Source: Chryseobacterium cucumeris (lineage in GTDB: Bacteria; Bacteroidota; Bacteroidia; Flavobacteriales; Weeksellaceae). From it: DNA of 64,000 nt. This document shows positions 42,070-50,759 of this stretch, in pieces. The translations under genes were made by a program, and so were the position numbers. Each line of letters opens with the position of its first letter. Position 1 is the stretch's first letter. The DNA lies in NCBI RefSeq assembly GCF_016775705.1, contig NZ_CP068760.1, positions 62,001 through 126,000 of the forward strand, written 5' to 3'. The notes under the pieces were generated by a model. It was not told the origin of the DNA, ran no database searches, and worked only from the letters and a program-made list of their open reading frames with translations.

Positions 42070-43722
42070 ATGAAATCATTTCTACTATTGATCTTTATTT
42101 TTATATTTTGTCTACATCACGGGCAAAACAACAATATTGTCAATCCTGAAAAAATTGAAAATCCGGTTCAGAAAAAAAATAGTGGAAAGATTGTTTTCCT
42201 TTCACAAAATACGCCGCTGGACAACCTGAAAGATTCAGATATTCTCACTTCTACTGTATTTCAGGAAAACGGAGATCTTGGTATTCATGCTTTTTTTGAT
42301 AACTCGCTGATCAATTATCTTCATCAGCTTGAACCCGGCTGGACTATGGATGAATTGTTGAAAAAAGGAAATTATCAGTTCTCATTTTATGTAGACGGAA
42401 AACTTATTTATCAGGAAAATATCAATACAGGAGCGGGAACTTCCGACCATAAAAAATTCAAAACCAGCTTACGAATTCCTCTTCTCAGCAGCAAAAATGA
42501 AGATTCCTGGGGAAGGTATTTATGGATGCGTTTTTATATGGCTCACGACGGAATTGATGCACTTTCAGCAGGCAATCATGTTCTAAAAATTGAAATCCGC
42601 CCTTACCTTACCACTTACACGATCATAACGGGATCAGTCATTGCAGAAGGACAAATCAATCTCACTGTTCCTGCTCAAAACACTACAGAGCAGCAAATCG
42701 CCATTCAACCTATTCAGTCCAATAGCGGTTGGAATATTTCACAGGAAAGAATCAATACGGAAAGCATCAGAACTCTGAATAAGAAAATTGCAGAAAACAG
42801 GTTCAAAAATATCACCGGAATAGCTGTTATAAAGGAAGGAAAATTACTTATTGAAGAATATTTTAACGGATCCGGAAGAGATTCATTACAGGATACGCGC
42901 TCTGTTGGGAAATCTTTTTCTTCTGCTTTAACGGGAATTGCAATCCAGGATGGATATTTAAAAAGTGAAAATCAAACTCTGAAAGAATTTTATGATCTTA
43001 AACTTTTTAAAAATTATTCTTCTCAAAAAGAAAATATTACTATAAAAAGCTTACTGACAATGAGTTCAGGATTTGACGGAAATGATGAAAATTCTGAATC
43101 TCCGGGAAATGAAGAAAATATGTACCCGACAGAAAACTGGGTAAAGTTTACGCTGGATCTGCCTTTGACAGGGAATAAAACCGGTAAAAACTGGAGTTAC
43201 TTTACGGCAGGTGTTGTATTATCCGGAGATATTTTGGATAAAACAGTTCCAAAAGGTTTAAAAAATTATGCAGATAAAACATTATTCCAGCCACTCGGAA
43301 TCACCCGCTATAAATGGCAGTTTACACCACAGCAGAAGCCTTCTTTGGCGGGAGGACTCCGTATGAGACTACTGGATCTTGCAAAATTCGGACAGTTGTA
43401 TAAAAATAATGGCGACTGGAATGGAAAAACGATATTGAGTAAGGAATGGATTAAAAAATCCTTCACCAATTATTTTCCTGATCATCCTGATTTCGAAGGA
43501 TATGGCTATCTGTTCTGGCGAAAGATTTACAAGGTGGGAAACAAAAGTTATGAAGCTTTCCACTCCAGTGGAAATGGAGGAAATAAGATTATTATTTTCA
43601 CTCAGATACCAGTTGTCATAGTAATTACAGCGCAAGCCTACAACAAGCCCTACGCACACCAGCAATCTGAAAAAATAGTACAGGATTATCTTTTACCCGC
43701 CTTAAAAATGAGTAATGAATAA
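42070..43722 (+). CDS. Secreted class-C beta-lactamase-like serine hydrolase
   Basis: 550 residues from the ATG at 42070, giving signal peptide MKSFLLLIFIFIFCLHHG-Q. The first 210 mature residues are an extra domain of mostly beta strands (QENGDLGIHAFFDNSLINYLHQLEPGWTMDELLKKGNYQFSFYVDGKLIYQ) without a known family. The C-terminal part is the class C/PBP-like fold: SxxK as SVGK (TRSVGKSFSSALTG), a WSYFTAG segment in the place of YxN with Thr instead of Asn, and an HSSGNGG box in place of KTG. So the nucleophile Ser/Lys is present; peptidase or esterase activity is likely but substrate is unknown. Confidence 0.85.
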   Translation: MKSFLLLIFIFIFCLHHGQNNNIVNPEKIENPVQKKNSGKIVFLSQNTPLDNLKDSDILTSTVFQENGDLGIHAFFDNSLINYLHQLEPGWTMDELLKKGNYQFSFYVDGKLIYQENINTGAGTSDHKKFKTSLRIPLLSSKNEDSWGRYLWMRFYMAHDGIDALSAGNHVLKIEIRPYLTTYTIITGSVIAEGQINLTVPAQNTTEQQIAIQPIQSNSGWNISQERINTESIRTLNKKIAENRFKNITGIAVIKEGKLLIEEYFNGSGRDSLQDTRSVGKSFSSALTGIAIQDGYLKSENQTLKEFYDLKLFKNYSSQKENITIKSLLTMSSGFDGNDENSESPGNEENMYPTENWVKFTLDLPLTGNKTGKNWSYFTAGVVLSGDILDKTVPKGLKNYADKTLFQPLGITRYKWQFTPQQKPSLAGGLRMRLLDLAKFGQLYKNNGDWNGKTILSKEWIKKSFTNYFPDHPDFEGYGYLFWRKIYKVGNKSYEAFHSSGNGGNKIIIFTQIPVVIVITAQAYNKPYAHQQSEKIVQDYLLPALKMSNE

Positions 43723-43775
43723 TCAGTAATGAGTAAGTAATGTAGAAAAGTGAGAATGAATTGCTTATTGCTAAA

Positions 43776-44318
43776 CTATTCGTCTTTTTTTGAAGGAACC
43801 AGAAAAACATCAATAAGACCTTCAGGAAGTTCCATTTTGATGATTCTTTCTTCTCTGTCTACCTCAAGAATCCAGTCTTTGATCATTGGAATAACCACTT
43901 CTTTTCCATCCAGATTGGTAATGAAATACACCTGTGCTGTCTGATCGTTCACAGATCTGATCACGCCACAGTTGTTATCATTCTGATCAAGAATTTCAAA
44001 TCCGATGATTTCGTGGTAATAGAATTGTTTTCCTGAAAGTTTAGGCAGTGAAGCAAGCGGAAGGTAAACACTTTTACCCAGCACCTGATCTACCATAGCT
44101 TCAGAAGAGTTTTTGAATGCAAGATTCAGAGCATCCAGTTTGCTCCATGATGATTTTTCAATAAAAAATGGAACCAATAATCCGTTGATTTCAACGAATA
44201 TTGATTCCAATTTATTGTAAAGCTCGGGTTGATCGGTATCCAATTTAAGGATCACGTTACCCGCAAGTCCATGTCTGCGTGTGATTTTTCCTAAAAAATA
44301 GCAATCTTCTTTACGCAT
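43776..44318 (-). CDS. rimM: Ribosome maturation factor RimM
   Basis: 180 residues. Binds S19 and helps assemble the 30S head; the two-domain RimM fold is seen as YFLGKITRRHGLAGNVILKLDTDQPELY (N-terminal barrel) and YYHEIIGFEILDQNDNNCGVIRSV ... KEVVIPMIKDWILEVDREERIIKMELPEGLIDVF (PRC-like barrel with the conserved MELPEGL). Lies 14 bp after rpsP, in the classic rpsP-rimM order. Confidence 0.95.
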   Translation of the reverse strand: MRKEDCYFLGKITRRHGLAGNVILKLDTDQPELYNKLESIFVEINGLLVPFFIEKSSWSKLDALNLAFKNSSEAMVDQVLGKSVYLPLASLPKLSGKQFYYHEIIGFEILDQNDNNCGVIRSVNDQTAQVYFITNLDGKEVVIPMIKDWILEVDREERIIKMELPEGLIDVFLVPSKKDE

Positions 44319-44332
44319 AACAGGTTTTGTTC

Positions 44333-44899
44333 TTAAGCTTCAGTGTTTTCTTCAGTTTCAGCAGCAGGAGCTTCTCCTTCTGTAGCTTCAGCAACAACTT
44401 CTTCAGCAGGTGCATTAGCAGCTTCTTCAGCAGCTTTAGCATCAGCTTCAGCTTGTGCAGCAGCAGCAACTCTAGCTTCGTTTACTTTTACTTCAGCTTC
44501 TAAAGCAGCTTTCTTAGCATCAGCTTTAGCAGTAGCTAAACCTTCTACTTTACCTTGTACTTTAGCATCTTTAGCTTCTACCCAAGCATTGAATCTTTTT
44601 TCAGCTTCAGCTTCGTCAAAAGCACCTTTAGCTACACCACCTTGTAAGTGTTTTTTGTAAAGAGCACCTTTGTAAGATAAAATAGCTCTAGCAGTATCAG
44701 TAGGCTGAGCACCGTTGTTTAACCACTTTACAGCAGAATCAACGTTCAATTCGATAGTTGCCGGGTTAGTAATTGGGTTGTAAGTACCTAGTTTTTCGAT
44801 GAATCTACCATCTCTTCTAGCTCTAGAATCTGCAACCACGATGTGGAAAAAAGGTTTTCCTTTTTTACCGTGTCTTTGTAATCTGATTTTTACTGACAT
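44333..44899 (-). CDS. rpsP: 30S ribosomal protein S16 with long low-complexity tail
   Basis: 188 residues; the first 80 are canonical S16 ([51 protein letters not shown]). The remaining ~100 residues are an Ala/Glu/Lys-rich extension ([20 protein letters not shown]) found in Bacteroidota S16; its role is not known. The frame opposite this tail also stays open but is a by-product of its composition. A perfect -7 box TATCTTTG (- strand, 44955-44948) lies 49 bp upstream. First gene of rpsP-rimM. Confidence 0.96.
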   Translation of the reverse strand: MSVKIRLQRHGKKGKPFFHIVVADSRARRDGRFIEKLGTYNPITNPATIELNVDSAVKWLNNGAQPTDTARAILSYKGALYKKHLQGGVAKGAFDEAEAEKRFNAWVEAKDAKVQGKVEGLATAKADAKKAALEAEVKVNEARVAAAAQAEADAKAAEEAANAPAEEVVAEATEGEAPAAETEENTEA

Positions 44900-44947
44900 A
44901 ATGTTTGAATTTTACGGGAACTCGTCCCAGTTAAATATTTAAGAGTG

Positions 44948-44955
44948 CAAAGATA
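44948..44955 (-). promoter_or_regulatory. Putative -7 box of rpsP-rimM
   Basis: TATCTTTG on the - strand, perfect TAnnTTTG; predicted start near 44942, leader about 43 nt. Confidence 0.5.
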
Positions 44956-45013
44956 GTAAAAAAGTTTGAAGTAAAGAGCTCTGAGTAAAAAGTTTTATAA
45001 AATTCATTATTTT

Positions 45014-45598
45014 TTAACTAATCAGTGCAAAAGAGAATACTGTTGAAATAATCACAGAAATTAAAACTGCCATAAAAACAACAAAATTATCTCTTGTTTT
45101 TCCTGTAATCCCATAGATCACCAAATAGTTGATGATATACGCAGGCACCAGTAGAAAAAATGAAAACTGCCCGGTAGATGTAAGCACAGCCTTAAAAAAA
45201 AGACTCCCGGTTACAGAAGCTATGATAAGCCCTAAAAGACTTTTAAAAATGATTTTCTCATCTATCTTATCATTTTCTTTGACTTTTGAAAACTGATCAA
45301 ATTTATTCAGAATAAAAATCTTTAAATCGCTGCTGCTAATCATTTCTGAAGAAATATTTTCAAGGATAACATCTATATTTTCTCCCTTTTGTACCCTTTT
45401 GTGTACTTCAAATGAGATTCTCCCTTTTTCTTTGACTAAAACTTTCCTGTATTCTGCTGTTTTTACAAATTCATCATAATTGAATTGCTGACTGATGGCT
45501 TCCCGCAGTTCATCATTGACTTTACCAGTATGATCAGTCATATGAAGATAGGCAACATGAAGATCTTCTTCATTATAATTTCTGTAAATATTCTTCAT
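45014..45598 (-). CDS. Hypothetical protein with C-terminal membrane segments
   Basis: 194 residues. An N-terminal hydrophilic, probably helical domain (residues 1-115, EEDLHVAYLHMTDHTGKVNDELREAISQQF) is followed by three membrane segments (about 118-137, 144-160, 170-192). I do not recognise a family. Its ATG (45596-45598) directly follows the TAG stop of the nitroreductase and is in the same reading frame, so the two would form one continuous frame apart from that stop. Confidence 0.65.
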   Translation of the reverse strand: MKNIYRNYNEEDLHVAYLHMTDHTGKVNDELREAISQQFNYDEFVKTAEYRKVLVKEKGRISFEVHKRVQKGENIDVILENISSEMISSSDLKIFILNKFDQFSKVKENDKIDEKIIFKSLLGLIIASVTGSLFFKAVLTSTGQFSFFLLVPAYIINYLVIYGITGKTRDNFVVFMAVLISVIISTVFSFALIS

Positions 45599-46108
45599 CT
45601 ACACCGTTCCCATATAGAAAAGTCCAAGGCACTTCTGGTTTTCCTCAATGGTCAGAGAGTCTTTCAGCTCGTCCACGATTTTAGGAGAACTCCAGTAACA
45701 CCCGATATTATTTGCTGTACAGCTAAGATACATATTCTGAACCGCCATTGAAGTCGCTGCTATTTCTTCCCATTCAGGAACCATTCCGCTGAAGTTGACA
45801 ACAATAGAAACCACAACATTGGCTTTATTGATTTTAAAACCGATATCGTTGTATTTTTTTTCTAAAAAAAGTTGTTCTGGAGTAACGGTCTTATAGATAG
45901 CCTGCATTTCTGCTGCCAGCTGTGCTTTTTCTTCTCCTTTGAATATTTTGAAACGCCAAGGCTTAGTACGTTTGTGATTGGGAGCAAACGTGGCAGAATT
46001 TACAATCTCTTCCAAAACTTCCTGAGATATTTCTGTGTCTGTATAATCTTTCGGGAAAATACTTCTTCTCTCCTCTATAATTTCTTTTAAAATGGTTGCT
46101 TTACTCAT
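45599..46108 (-). CDS. Nitroreductase-family protein (YdjA-like), short C-terminus
   Basis: 169 residues. FMN/NAD(P)H-dependent oxidoreductase fold: N-terminal ERRSIFPKDYTD, the FMN contact region SATFAPNHKRTKPWRFKIFKGEE, the middle AATSMAVQNMYLSCTANNIGCYWSSP and the end CLGLFYMGTV. Relatives such as YdjA continue for about 20 residues after the equivalent of this GxxYxGT strand (a closing segment contacting FMN of the partner subunit); here a TAG ends the frame instead. The start follows the family pattern. See the in-frame neighbour at 45014. Confidence 0.8.
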   Translation of the reverse strand: MSKATILKEIIEERRSIFPKDYTDTEISQEVLEEIVNSATFAPNHKRTKPWRFKIFKGEEKAQLAAEMQAIYKTVTPEQLFLEKKYNDIGFKINKANVVVSIVVNFSGMVPEWEEIAATSMAVQNMYLSCTANNIGCYWSSPKIVDELKDSLTIEENQKCLGLFYMGTV

Positions 46109-46152
46109 ACCTGCAAATTTACAACATGAAATTCAATCTTCATTTTAAAATG

Positions 46153-46788
46153 TTAAGGATGTATAGCCAGTTTACGATTTTTATACGCCTGATAATTGCT
46201 TATGATAAATGTTGCTGCAATGATTAAAACAATCAGAATACTCAGCCATTTTTCATAGACTTCCCCTTTTGCCGGGTTCAGCATAAATAACACAATAAAA
46301 CTTATGGAATATACTACCCCGGCAATGATCCATCTGTTATCGGGATCAGGATATTCCTTCACGGTACTTGCTTTATTGTAATTAAAAACAGGAAGCAGTT
46401 TATGTTGATCCCAAATGACCAATATCAGTACGGCAATCATCATTAAGGAGGTGATTATCCAGGTCCCCGAAAAGGAAAGGCTGAGGGTAATAACCCAGAT
46501 ATTACTCAAGATAGCCAGAAACATCAATGCTCCCAATGTTGCAAAGCGCTGTGTCATCAGTAAAATTCCGGCTGCCACCTGTGCCAGTCCTAAAAAATTC
46601 CAATACAATCCGGATTGATATAAAGCTTCAAAAAAGTATCCGATTGGGTTATCAGCTGAAATTCTGGTAAACCTCTCTCCCATAAGCTTTATTAAACCTG
46701 ATGGAAAAAAAGCAGAGCCTACGAGATAACGAAGGTGAATAATGATCCACTGATTAATTCTGCCTGTTCTTAATTGTTCAAATTTCAT
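46153..46788 (-). CDS. DoxX-family membrane protein
   Basis: 211 residues from the ATG at 46786-46788 (MKFEQLRTGRINQW); an upstream in-frame start at 46836 is unlikely because it lies on the predicted -7 box. DoxX fold: HLRYLVGSAFFPSGLIKLMGERFT (with GLxKL), then helices at about 73-95 (GLAQVAAGILLMTQRFATLGALMFLAILSNIWV), 105-125 and two near the C-terminus (IAGVVYSISFIVLFML; WLSILIVLIIAATFII). DoxX-type proteins are small quinone-linked or oxidative-stress membrane proteins; exact role unknown. Confidence 0.82.
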   Translation of the reverse strand: MKFEQLRTGRINQWIIIHLRYLVGSAFFPSGLIKLMGERFTRISADNPIGYFFEALYQSGLYWNFLGLAQVAAGILLMTQRFATLGALMFLAILSNIWVITLSLSFSGTWIITSLMMIAVLILVIWDQHKLLPVFNYNKASTVKEYPDPDNRWIIAGVVYSISFIVLFMLNPAKGEVYEKWLSILIVLIIAATFIISNYQAYKNRKLAIHP

Positions 46789-46833
46789 AGTATAGTATTT
46801 TGCATAGCAAGGTACTAAATAAAAATAAAACTT

Positions 46834-46841
46834 CAAATATA
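46834..46841 (-). promoter_or_regulatory. Putative -7 box of the DoxX gene
   Basis: TATATTTG on the - strand, perfect TAnnTTTG; predicted start near 46828, leader of about 40 nt. Confidence 0.5.
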
Positions 46842-46896
46842 AATTTGAAGTTAATCTTATTAAGATGAATAACTATATGATACTGCAGAATCTTAT

Positions 46897-47346
46897 TTAC
46901 AATACCTCTACAATCTTCTGATGGATTTTATTCAGGGTAAACTCGTCTCCGGGTCTCATTCCCATCATTTTTTTAGCCATGGGGCTTTCCGGAGAAATAG
47001 CGTAGAATCTGTCGCCCTCAAAAAAGAACTCTCCCAGCGACACGGAAATGTAGAACCTGGCTTTATTGGTAATCACCAGTGAACCGAGCTGTACCCTTTC
47101 TGTAGCTGTATTTAGAACCTTTGCCATATTCCTCCTAAGATCATTCAATGCGCCAAGTTGCCGCTGCATCTGATAAATTTCCTCCTGCATTTCTTCTCTC
47201 ATGCTGTCATATTTCGGAGTTTTTTTGATGTCACGGCTGGCTTCCATGGTAAATTCGATAAAGTTTTTCAATTTTTCAATTTTCTCTGCGATGGTGGTCT
47301 TCACAAAGTCTCTGATATCACTTTTTTCAAATACAATCTTCTCCAT
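46897..47346 (-). CDS. GreA/GreB C-terminal-domain-like protein with coiled-coil N-terminus
   Basis: 149 residues. An N-terminal helical, probably coiled-coil hairpin (residues 1-80, SMREEMQEEIYQMQRQLGALNDLRRNMAKVLN) precedes an FKBP-like Gre C-terminal domain (VQLGSLVITNKARFYISVSLGEFFFEGDRFYAISPESPMAKKMMGMRPGDEFTLN). In Gre factors the hairpin tip carries acidic residues that enter the polymerase secondary channel; I could not identify that pair with confidence here, so it may be a Gfh/Rnk-like modulator rather than a cleavage factor. Single gene on the - strand. Confidence 0.7.
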   Translation of the reverse strand: MEKIVFEKSDIRDFVKTTIAEKIEKLKNFIEFTMEASRDIKKTPKYDSMREEMQEEIYQMQRQLGALNDLRRNMAKVLNTATERVQLGSLVITNKARFYISVSLGEFFFEGDRFYAISPESPMAKKMMGMRPGDEFTLNKIHQKIVEVL

Positions 47347-47484
47347 ACAATCTATTCTTTATATAAAGATAATATTTTTAGAATAATATTTCAATGACTT
47401 AACATAAAATAACGCTTCCTCAATCAACATGATGGGTAAAAAGAATTTAATAAAAAAGCCCTGTACATTGTACAAGGCTTCCTA

Positions 47485-48009
47485 TTATTTTTCAGCAAGT
47501 CTCTTCAGATCTCCCAGTCCCTGACTAAACATTTTATCCATATTACTGTCCATCATAGGCTTCATAATTTTCATCATGGTATTCAGCTCATTATCTATCA
47601 TCCAGGTCACTTTTGTACCGCTGCCCTCAGGAGTCAGTATGATATTACTTTTAGCAGTTCCCTCAAAAGGCTGTATGAAATGAAGCTGGGTTCCCAGTTT
47701 TTCATTCGGGATAATTTCTGTGATAGACTGTTCTCCTTCACTGCCGTCACCCTTCCAGTGATAAGAGCTGCCAGGCTGGTTACCCGCACCTGAATAAGTG
47801 ACAGAAAAGTTTTTGATTTCTTTAGAAAAAGGATCCCAGGTATTGTATGCTTGTAAAGAGCTGGTATGCTGCCATACTTTTTCCTTTGGAACATTAATGA
47901 CAATTGATTTTTCATAGTGATAATCTTTACTGAAAGCCAGCATGGCAATGACAGCATAGATAAGAATCAGTACGATGATAATACCGATAATTTTTAAGAG
48001 TGTTTTCAT
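47485..48009 (-). CDS. SRPBCC-family protein with N-terminal membrane anchor
   Basis: 174 residues. Membrane segment at residues 4-26 (LLKIIGIIIVLILIYAVIAMLAFS), then a START/Bet v1-like SRPBCC domain (YHYEKSIVINVPKEKVWQHTSSLQAYNTWDPFSKE ... GSSYHWKGDGSEGEQSITEIIPNEKL ... GSGTKVTWMIDNELN). The SRPBCC domain binds hydrophobic ligands in a cavity; this variant is a membrane-anchored type often annotated as polyketide cyclase/dehydrase. A -7 box (TAATTTTG, - strand) is at 48061-48068, so transcription starts about 46 nt upstream of the ATG. Confidence 0.82.
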   Translation of the reverse strand: MKTLLKIIGIIIVLILIYAVIAMLAFSKDYHYEKSIVINVPKEKVWQHTSSLQAYNTWDPFSKEIKNFSVTYSGAGNQPGSSYHWKGDGSEGEQSITEIIPNEKLGTQLHFIQPFEGTAKSNIILTPEGSGTKVTWMIDNELNTMMKIMKPMMDSNMDKMFSQGLGDLKRLAEK

Positions 48010-48060
48010 AGTCTGTATATTTAAGGTTACTTATTTAATGATGACTTTTTAATCTGTTCT

Positions 48061-48068
48061 CAAAATTA
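48061..48068 (-). promoter_or_regulatory. Putative -7 box of the anchored SRPBCC gene
   Basis: TAATTTTG on the - strand, perfect TAnnTTTG. No standard -33 found. Divergent from the M3 peptidase promoter. Confidence 0.4.
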
Positions 48069-48127
48069 AATATTCCCACATCACTCCTTCTTTCCATATG
48101 ACAAGATTAATTAAAGATAAGGTATTT

Positions 48128-48160
48128 TTGTCATACCACACCAGTAAGGCATTATTTTTG
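48128..48160 (+). promoter_or_regulatory. Promoter of the M3 peptidase gene
   Basis: TTG (48128-48130), 22 bp, TATTTTTG (48153-48160): full match to the Bacteroidota promoter. An identical TATTTTTG at 48123-48130 supplies the -33 bases. Predicted start near 48166, 58 nt before the ATG at 48224. Confidence 0.65.
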
Positions 48161-48223
48161 AGTGTTTCAGCTGTGATTCCCGATGAATCATTAAATTTAC
48201 CTTATCTAAAAAAGATCAAAAAA

Positions 48224-50242
48224 ATGAATATTTTAACAGAAAAATTTAACACTCCATATCATTCGGCTCCGTTCAACAGTATTAAAAATGCAGATTACCT
48301 GCCTGCATTCAAAGATTTAATTCAAAAATCTGAAGCGGAAATTGATGCTATTGTCAACAATTCTGATGCTCCCACATTCGAAAATGTTATTGAAGCTTTG
48401 GCCTATTCGGGAGAACAGCTGGATGTGGTTTCTAATATTTTTTTCAACTTAAATTCGGCAGAGACCAGCGATGAGATCCAGCAGATTGCCCAGGAGGTTT
48501 CTCCGATTTTAACGGAATATTCTTCAAAAATTTCTCAAAACGAGGCCCTTTTCAACAAAATCAAGAAAGTATATGATGAAAAGGGAAAATATAATCTCAA
48601 CGAGGAACAGGAAATGCTTTTGAATGAGACCTACAAAGGTTTTGTAAGAAGCGGAGCTTTACTGAATGAGGAAGACAAAGAAAAATTAAAGAAAATCAGC
48701 ATGGATCTTTCTGTAAAATCTTTACAGTTCGGACAAAATGTTCTGGCTTCCACCAATGCTTATTTTAAACATATCACCAATAAGGAAGATCTAGCAGGAA
48801 TTCCTGAGGCGATCATTGATCAATATGCGGAAGAAGCGAAAGAAAGGAATCTTGAAGGCTGGGTAGTCACTTTACAGTATCCAAGCTATATTCCATTCAT
48901 GACCTATGCTGAAAACCGTGAACTGAGAAAGGAACTGGCTTTAGCCAATGGTAAAAAGTCTTTCGATGGTGGTGAATTTGACAATCAGAATTTGATTAAA
49001 GAACTTCTGAATTTAAAACAACAAAAAGCTGAACTTTTAGGATATAAAAACTATGCTGATTTCGTTCTTGAAGAAAGAATGGCCAAGTCTCCGGTGAAAG
49101 TTTTCGATTTTTTAAATGAACTTCTTACCAAAGCAAAACCTTATGCCGATAAAGAAATTGAAGAATTAAAATCTTTAGCAAAAGCTGACGGAATTGAGGA
49201 AATGCAAGGTTACGACCATGCATTCTATGCTGAAAAACTTCGTAAGGCGAAATTCGACCTTAATGATGAAGAATTAAAACCTTATTTTCCATTACACCAG
49301 GTGCAGGATGCTGTATTCGGACTGGCTGGAGAACTTTTCGGACTGACTTTTGAGGAAAGAAACGATATTCCGAAATATCATGAAGATGTAAAGGTATATG
49401 AAGTAAAAGAGAACGGAAATTACAAATCATTACTATACGTTGATTATTTTCCAAGAAAAGGAAAAAGGGCCGGTGCATGGATGACCAGCTACAAAAACCA
49501 GTATAAGCGAAACGGCGAAAATTCCCGTCCGCATATTTCAATTGTCTGCAACTTCAGCAAACCGACAAAAGATACGCCTAGCTTATTGACCTTCCAGGAA
49601 GTGACGACTCTATTCCACGAGTTCGGGCATGCTCTTCACGGGATGATGGCAGATACTCAATATCCTACTCTTTCCGGGACTTCTGTAAAATGGGACTTTG
49701 TGGAACTTCCATCACAGTTTCTGGAAAACTTCTGCTATGAGCCTGAGTTCCTGAAAACTTTTGCAAAACACTATAAAACAGGAGAAGTTCTTCCTGACGA
49801 AAAAATTGAAAAAATCGAGCAGTCCAAAAATTTCATGGAAGGTTACCAGACTTTAAGACAACTAGGTTTCGGACTTCTGGACATGAATTATCATACTAAA
49901 GTGGCAGAACTGGAACATGAAAGTGTAAAAGAGTTTGAAGATAAATATACCAAAGCAACCACTCTTTATCCTTCGAATTCTGAAACAGCGATGAGCCCAA
50001 GCTTCTCTCACATTTTCCAGGGAGGATATTCAGCAGGATATTATTCTTACAAATGGGCGGAAGTTCTGGATGCTGATGCTTTCCAGTATTTCAAAGAAAA
50101 CGGAATTTTCAATCCTGAGATTGCAGCCAAATATAAAGTCTTGCTTTCTTCGGGCGGAACAAAAGACCCAATGGAGCTTTACAAAAGTTTCAGGGGCAGT
50201 GAGCCGAAAGTGGAAAGCCTGTTGAAAAGAGCATTTGGATAG
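48224..50242 (+). CDS. M3-family metallopeptidase (peptidyl-dipeptidase Dcp-like)
   Basis: 672 residues from the ATG at 48224 (MNILTEKFNTPYHSAPF), the usual start; the 42 upstream in-frame residues run through the promoter. Zinc-peptidase motif HEFGH (TLFHEFGHALHGMMAD, residues about 463-478) with the downstream Glu in a family position (WDFVELPSQFLENFCYE). Residue order and length match Dcp of flavobacteria, which trims dipeptides from the C-termini of peptides. No signal peptide is seen, so it probably acts in the cytosol on peptide degradation products. Confidence 0.9.
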   Translation: MNILTEKFNTPYHSAPFNSIKNADYLPAFKDLIQKSEAEIDAIVNNSDAPTFENVIEALAYSGEQLDVVSNIFFNLNSAETSDEIQQIAQEVSPILTEYSSKISQNEALFNKIKKVYDEKGKYNLNEEQEMLLNETYKGFVRSGALLNEEDKEKLKKISMDLSVKSLQFGQNVLASTNAYFKHITNKEDLAGIPEAIIDQYAEEAKERNLEGWVVTLQYPSYIPFMTYAENRELRKELALANGKKSFDGGEFDNQNLIKELLNLKQQKAELLGYKNYADFVLEERMAKSPVKVFDFLNELLTKAKPYADKEIEELKSLAKADGIEEMQGYDHAFYAEKLRKAKFDLNDEELKPYFPLHQVQDAVFGLAGELFGLTFEERNDIPKYHEDVKVYEVKENGNYKSLLYVDYFPRKGKRAGAWMTSYKNQYKRNGENSRPHISIVCNFSKPTKDTPSLLTFQEVTTLFHEFGHALHGMMADTQYPTLSGTSVKWDFVELPSQFLENFCYEPEFLKTFAKHYKTGEVLPDEKIEKIEQSKNFMEGYQTLRQLGFGLLDMNYHTKVAELEHESVKEFEDKYTKATTLYPSNSETAMSPSFSHIFQGGYSAGYYSYKWAEVLDADAFQYFKENGIFNPEIAAKYKVLLSSGGTKDPMELYKSFRGSEPKVESLLKRAFG

Positions 50243-50259
50243 GATATATCTTGAAAATC

Positions 50260-50673
50260 ATGACAGAAGAAATCAACAAGTTAGAGGCTGTTTTTAATCA
50301 ATCTTTAAAAACAGTTTTTGAACGTATAACTCCTAAAAAGATTGATGAAATTCTTGACAAAAGAGATTCAACAAAGTTTTCTGATGAATGGATGAAGGCC
50401 TATCAGGAAATTGAAGAAAAATCTTTTGATGAAGAAACCGAAGACAAAATAAGTGATATCCGGAAGGAAATTTTTATTTCCACCTTCAGAACCACCGGCT
50501 CTTCAGATCTTCCGGCTTATATTTCCGATGATTTTGGTTTGATCTGCTCTTACTACGTTCATCAGGTTGAAAACAGCTGGGTAACCAATCTGCTTTTCAC
50601 TTATCTTCATCATCAGATTCCAGATGGTGAACTGCTGAAAACAGAAAAAACAATAAAAGAACTGATTCAATAG
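50260..50673 (+). CDS. Hypothetical protein
   Basis: 137 residues from the ATG at 50260 (MTEEINKLEAVFNQSLKTVFE). A TTG at 50251 in frame would extend it by three residues. No recognised domain; helical N-terminal half with many Glu/Lys, then GSSDLPAYISDDFGLICSYYVHQVENSWVTNLLFTYLHHQIPDGELL. Follows the M3 peptidase gene by 17 bp, so it may be read through from it, and a strong terminator follows 12 bp after its stop. Confidence 0.6.
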   Translation: MTEEINKLEAVFNQSLKTVFERITPKKIDEILDKRDSTKFSDEWMKAYQEIEEKSFDEETEDKISDIRKEIFISTFRTTGSSDLPAYISDDFGLICSYYVHQVENSWVTNLLFTYLHHQIPDGELLKTEKTIKELIQ

Positions 50674-50685
50674 ATCAGAAAACAC

Positions 50686-50717
50686 AAAAAAAGAACAGCG
50701 TTTGCTGTTCTTTTTTG
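50686..50717 (+). terminator. Intrinsic terminator after the M3 peptidase unit
   Basis: AAAAAAGAACAGC / GCTGTTCTTTTTT stem with a 4-nt loop; T-run on the + strand (and A-run on the left). Confidence 0.9.
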
Positions 50718-50759
50718 TTTTAAATTAGCCGCTCGAAAACCTCAAATAATTCCTGATCC

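Noticed and set aside
44343..44660. Ala/Ser-rich frame opposite rpsP
   Set aside because: It is the antisense of the Ala/Glu/Lys-rich tail of S16, a composition artefact.
48098..48223. 42-residue N-terminal extension of the M3 peptidase
   Set aside because: The promoter (48128-48160) lies inside this stretch, so it cannot be translated from that start.
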